The notes under the pieces: model-generated | What the model saw: only the letters and a program-made list of their open reading frames with translations | What the model was told of the DNA's origin: nothing | Databases searched by the model: none | Position numbers and translations under genes: made by a program | Part shown: piece by piece, positions 61,375 to 64,000 of the stretch | Layout of the letters: each line of letters begins with the position of its first letter | How positions within the stretch are numbered: position 1 is the first letter of the stretch | DNA from: Taklimakanibacter deserti | GTDB lineage: Bacteria; Pseudomonadota; Alphaproteobacteria; Rhizobiales; Aestuariivirgaceae | Assembly: GCA_003574785.1 (NCBI GenBank) | Contig: QORU01000004.1 | Coordinates: 372,001-436,000 of the forward strand | Direction: 5' to 3' | Length of the DNA: 64,000 bases

Positions 61375-62340
61375 ATGCCCGTCTGTGAAGCAGACCCCTG
61401 GCGCTTGCAGTATTTCGAAGCCGTCCCCTGCCCGGCCGATGTCCTGATACCGACCGAGGATTGCGACGCTTGGGTCTGGTATCCGCGCGCCAACTGGATC
61501 TATGACAAGCTGCGCATCGCCCAGAGCCAGGGGCTCGATTGCGGCCCGCACGGCATAGTCCCCCAGCGCTTCCCGGTCTTCTCCAAGCCGATCTTCAATC
61601 TGAAGGGCATGGGCGTCGGCAGCGGCGCCTTGCGCTCGCTCGCCGAATATGAGGCGAGCTATACGCCGGGACATTTCTGGACCGAGCTCTTGACGGGCGA
61701 CCACCTGTCGACCGATTGCGCCGTCGTCGAAGGCGAGGTGCGCTGGTGGCGGCACACGACCGGCAAGCCTCTCGGGTCGAACGGCATGTTCGATTACTGG
61801 ACGATACACGGCGAGGGCCGCCCGGCGCTCGAAGACTATGTCGGCTCATGGGTAGGCCGGCATCTTGCCGACTATACCGGCATGCTCAATGTCGAGACCC
61901 TGGGCGGACGCATCATCGAAGCGCATTTGCGTTTCGCCGATCAGTGGCCTGATCTCTATGGCAAGGGCTGGGTCGAAGCGCTCGTCCGGCTCTATGCCGG
62001 GAAGCGCTGGGATTTTCCCGAGGAAGGCCAGCGCCGCGACGGCTATTCCGTCGTGCTCTTCGGCCGGCATGGCCGGCATTTTCGCCACCCGCCGGCCGAT
62101 CTGCAGCGCGCCGTGCGCGCCATGCCGGGCGTGATGAGCCTCCAGATCACCTTCCATGAGACGAAGCCGCCGGAAGACCATGCCGCACCGCCAGGCGGCT
62201 TCCGGCTCGCCATCGTCAACACCCATGATCTCGAAGCGGGCTTTGCCGCGCGCCGGCGGATCGCCGAGGCCTTCGCGCCCGAAGACCTGCTGTGGCCCGA
62301 AGGGGCCCGTCCTCACGCACTCGCGACCGGCGCGCTATAA
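61375..62340 (+). CDS. Conserved-type hypothetical cytoplasmic protein
   Basis: A 321-aa protein without signal peptide or membrane segment. Its middle (LADYTGMLNVETLGGRIIEA, about 164-183) resembles the end of ATP-grasp folds, and aromatic-rich segments (EDCDAWVWYPRANWIYDKL) precede it, but no full motif set can be assigned. It has good coding character over the whole length. It is divergent from the NCS1 permease and its 3' end overlaps the convergent monooxygenase-like gene by 28 nt. Function unknown. Confidence 0.75.
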   Translation: MPVCEADPWRLQYFEAVPCPADVLIPTEDCDAWVWYPRANWIYDKLRIAQSQGLDCGPHGIVPQRFPVFSKPIFNLKGMGVGSGALRSLAEYEASYTPGHFWTELLTGDHLSTDCAVVEGEVRWWRHTTGKPLGSNGMFDYWTIHGEGRPALEDYVGSWVGRHLADYTGMLNVETLGGRIIEAHLRFADQWPDLYGKGWVEALVRLYAGKRWDFPEEGQRRDGYSVVLFGRHGRHFRHPPADLQRAVRAMPGVMSLQITFHETKPPEDHAAPPGGFRLAIVNTHDLEAGFAARRRIAEAFAPEDLLWPEGARPHALATGAL

Positions 62341-62612
62341 TGCTCGACCAGCGGGAAGGGCTCATAGAAATGATGCAGAAGGCGCTTCCATTCGCCATAG
62401 CGCTCTGAGCCGCGAAAGCCATCCGTGTGGGCTTCGAGCGTATCCCAGGCGACCAGCAGCAGATATTTGCCTTTCGCTTCGATGCAAGGCCTGACCTCGA
62501 GCCGGAGGAAGCCCGGCGTCGCGGAGATGAGCGGCAGTGCCTCGCGCATCGCCTGCTCGAAGGCACTCTCTTGTCCCGGCTTCACCTGCAAGAGCGCGTG
62601 TTCGAGGATCAT
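62313..62612 (-). CDS. Antibiotic-biosynthesis-monooxygenase (ABM) domain protein
   Basis: A 99-aa dimeric alpha-beta-barrel protein of the ABM superfamily (PGQESAFEQAMREALPLI, LLLVAWDTLEAHTDGFRGS, EPFPLVEHY). Members include quinol monooxygenases and stress proteins; the small size fits. It starts 3 nt after the stop of the carbonic anhydrase gene and so is co-transcribed. Role unknown. Confidence 0.82.
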   Translation of the reverse strand: MILEHALLQVKPGQESAFEQAMREALPLISATPGFLRLEVRPCIEAKGKYLLLVAWDTLEAHTDGFRGSERYGEWKRLLHHFYEPFPLVEHYSAPVASA

Positions 62613-62615
62613 CGC

Positions 62616-63251
62616 TCACACCACCGTCCAGCGGCGCTCCGTCTCGGCATAGACATTGAGCTCGCCCTGCGAGATGTCGAACCATGCGCCATGGAGCGTG
62701 AGCTGGTCCTTGCTCTCGCGCACCCTGATCCAGGGAAAGGTGCGCAGATTGGCGAGTGAATGCTCGACCGAGGCCTGCTCGACCGCCGTCAGCCGTTCCG
62801 CCGGGCCGTGATCATGGTCATGCTCGACGACGGCGGCCACATCGCGCACCCCGGCGAGCCACTTGCCGATGAAGTCGCCAGTGCTCAAGGGATCGCCCGG
62901 CTCCATGATCGCCCTGATGCCGCCGCAGCGCCCGTGGCCCATGATGACGATATGCTGGACGCCGAGCTGCAGCACGGCGAATTCGAGCGCCGCACTGGTC
63001 GAATGGTGCCTTCCGTCCGGCGCATAAGGCGGCACCAGATTGGCGACATTGCGCACGACGAAGATCTCGCCCGGCCCCGCATCGAAGATCGTCTCGGGGG
63101 CGGCGCGCGAGTCGCAGCAGGCGATCATCATGATGGTGGGTTTCTGCTGGCCCTGGCCGAGGCGGCGGTAGCGCTCTTCCTCCGCGGCATAGCGTCCGGC
63201 GCGGAAGCTGGCATAGCCGTCGAGAAGCCGTTGCGGGAAATTGACGCCCAT
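62616..63251 (-). CDS. Beta-class carbonic anhydrase
   Basis: A 211-aa zinc enzyme interconverting carbon dioxide and bicarbonate. The Cys/Asp/Arg motif is CCDSRAAPE (about 45-53) and the His-X2-Cys ligands are in MGHGRCGGI (about 104-112). ATG 63251 follows GAGGG. It is first in a two-gene operon with the ABM protein. Length matches bacterial type-II beta enzymes. Confidence 0.92.
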   Translation of the reverse strand: MGVNFPQRLLDGYASFRAGRYAAEEERYRRLGQGQQKPTIMMIACCDSRAAPETIFDAGPGEIFVVRNVANLVPPYAPDGRHHSTSAALEFAVLQLGVQHIVIMGHGRCGGIRAIMEPGDPLSTGDFIGKWLAGVRDVAAVVEHDHDHGPAERLTAVEQASVEHSLANLRTFPWIRVRESKDQLTLHGAWFDISQGELNVYAETERRWTVV

Positions 63252-63359
63252 GCCACCACCCTCACATTATGATAGGGTGAGCTAAAGCAAAAAGGGGCCG
63301 GCGCCGCAAGCGCTGGCGGCATGACAAAGCGCCGCCCCTGGCGGGACGGCGCTCTCAAA

Positions 63360-63404
63360 GCATGATCCGGAAAAGTGGATACCGGTTTTCCGAAAAGATC
63401 ATGC
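63360..63404. repeat. Dispersed Hyphomicrobiales palindromic repeat, copy 2
   Basis: 45 bp with ends GCATGATC/GATCATGC and the core GGAAAAGTGG...CCGGTTTTCCG; differs from copy 1 at 10689-10737 by two central bases (ATA for ACG context). It lies in the 372-nt gap between carbonic anhydrase and the PhoX-type gene, next to a hairpin. No gene is seen in this gap. Confidence 0.75.
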
Positions 63405-63418
63405 GCAAACAAACGGAT

Positions 63419-63452
63419 AAAGCGTGATGGCGATTCAAGCCATCACGCTTTT
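63419..63452. terminator. Hairpin terminator downstream of PhoX-type gene
   Basis: AAAGCGTGATGGC and GCCATCACGCTTT form a perfect 13-bp stem with a 7-nt loop, with short T-runs on both sides. It follows the leftward PhoX-type gene by about 170 nt and belongs to the composite repeat at 63360-63452. Confidence 0.65.
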
Positions 63453-63623
63453 ATGTCCTGCCCCTCATTCCGCAAGCTTACGCAACGCCGCCGCGAAACG
63501 AGGGCTCTCTTTGAACCTGGGCCATCATTGCCTGCCTTGACGACAGGGCGATGTCAGTTTGACGAAATCGTTTTTGAATCTGATTTCAACCTCTTAGGGA
63601 GAAAGCTTGAATCAATTTGACAG

Positions 63624-64000
63624 CTACCCGCCGATCGGGCCGCCGCCATCGCGAGTGATTACCACGACCGACGGCCGCGGCGGGATCTTGTCGTCGAAAT
63701 CGGGCCACCGCGTGGTCGGCGCCTCGATCGTCGGCGAGCCCTCGGCCGGATGCTGGACCGAGACGAACATCGTCGCCCCGTCGGGCGTGAAGGCGGGGCC
63801 CGTCGCTTCCGCATCCGTCGGGCAGCAGAACAGCGCCTTGGGCAGGGCCCGCGCCGGCCCGTCGGTATCGACCGCGAAGATGCCGTCGGCGAGGTCGAAG
63901 TCGTTCATGCCGTCGGTCGCCACGAACATCCGGCCCTTGGGGTCGAAGGCGATATTGTCGGGCGTCATGAAGAAGCCGTCGGCCGTGGTGTCGGGATGGA
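63624..64000 (-). CDS. PhoX-type (DUF839) phosphatase, C-terminal part (5' end outside window)
   Basis: The last 125 codons of a leftward gene, reading open to the right edge (in-frame HPDTTADGFFMTPDN before the first internal Met). The propeller motif TPDNIAFDPKGRMFVATDG and the ending EATGPAFTPDGATMFVSVQHP are typical of PhoX-family alkaline phosphatases with calcium-iron cofactor. The N-terminal Tat signal and active site lie outside. An internal ATG at 63968 is not the start. Confidence 0.85.
   Translation of the reverse strand, partial: HPDTTADGFFMTPDNIAFDPKGRMFVATDGMNDFDLADGIFAVDTDGPARALPKALFCCPTDAEATGPAFTPDGATMFVSVQHPAEGSPTIEAPTTRWPDFDDKIPPRPSVVVITRDGGGPIGG

Overview
The window is a GC-rich chromosomal segment of an alphaproteobacterium, most likely of the order Hyphomicrobiales (Rhizobiales). 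Grounds are two copies of the dispersed palindromic repeat GCATGATCCGG...CCGAAAAGATCATGC, an ehuABCD-eutA-eutD-type ectoine locus under a MocR-family EnuR regulator, Ku/LigD end-joining genes, and many GntR/MarR/TetR-controlled transport loci. No insertion sequence, prophage, CRISPR array or rRNA was found. There is one tRNA, with anticodon CAU.

Layout. 1-4.7 kb: 3'-truncated gamma-glutamyltransferase, a small secreted Cys-rich peptide, a NarL-type regulator with a degenerate receiver, a subtilisin-like protein without its catalytic Ser, and a Gln/Ala-rich protein. 4.9-13.3 kb: two ribose-type sugar ABC importers and a GntR/FCD regulator. One importer has both permease domains fused in a 758-aa chain. 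A perfect 17-bp palindrome and related half-sites in the two promoter regions suggest joint control. 13.3-22.1 kb: ectoine/hydroxyectoine uptake (ehuABCD) and catabolism (eutA, doeA/eutD), an acetamidase, the regulator enuR, and a divergent MDR-type dehydrogenase. 22.2-26.2 kb: a 1347-aa secreted metzincin carrying seven 55-aa FG-GAP-like repeats. 26.4-30.5 kb: biodegradative arginine decarboxylase, a NagA-like amidohydrolase lacking one metal ligand, and a MarR regulator.

30.5-42.7 kb looks accessory: an octaheme c-type cytochrome with HEAT/TPR tail divergent from a Cys-type sulfatase, a CCC/CC-motif orphan protein, a three-gene set (zinc-ribbon-like, membrane, HEXXH protease), a Tat-type multicopper oxidase, an MFS transporter, a secreted orphan and a LuxR regulator. 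43.1-43.5 kb: an imperfect repeat array abutting the CCA end of the tRNA.

43.6-64 kb: amidase, isochorismatase-like hydrolase, adenylate cyclase divergent from AMP nucleosidase, a TetR-controlled RND efflux operon with three matching 22-bp operators, a Ku plus three-way split LigD operon (phosphoesterase, ligase and polymerase as separate genes joined by ATGA overlaps), a SIMPL protein, a MetX-like hydrolase, an NCS1 permease with a leader hairpin, a carbonic anhydrase, and the 3' part of a PhoX-type phosphatase gene running off the right edge.

The most unusual items are the split LigD set, the Ser-less subtilase, the fused double permease, the NagA-like protein with Tyr for the metal-binding Glu, the incomplete ectoine pathway with a linked acetamidase, and the unexplained leader hairpin of the NCS1 permease. 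All functions are read from sequence and family knowledge; no database search was possible.
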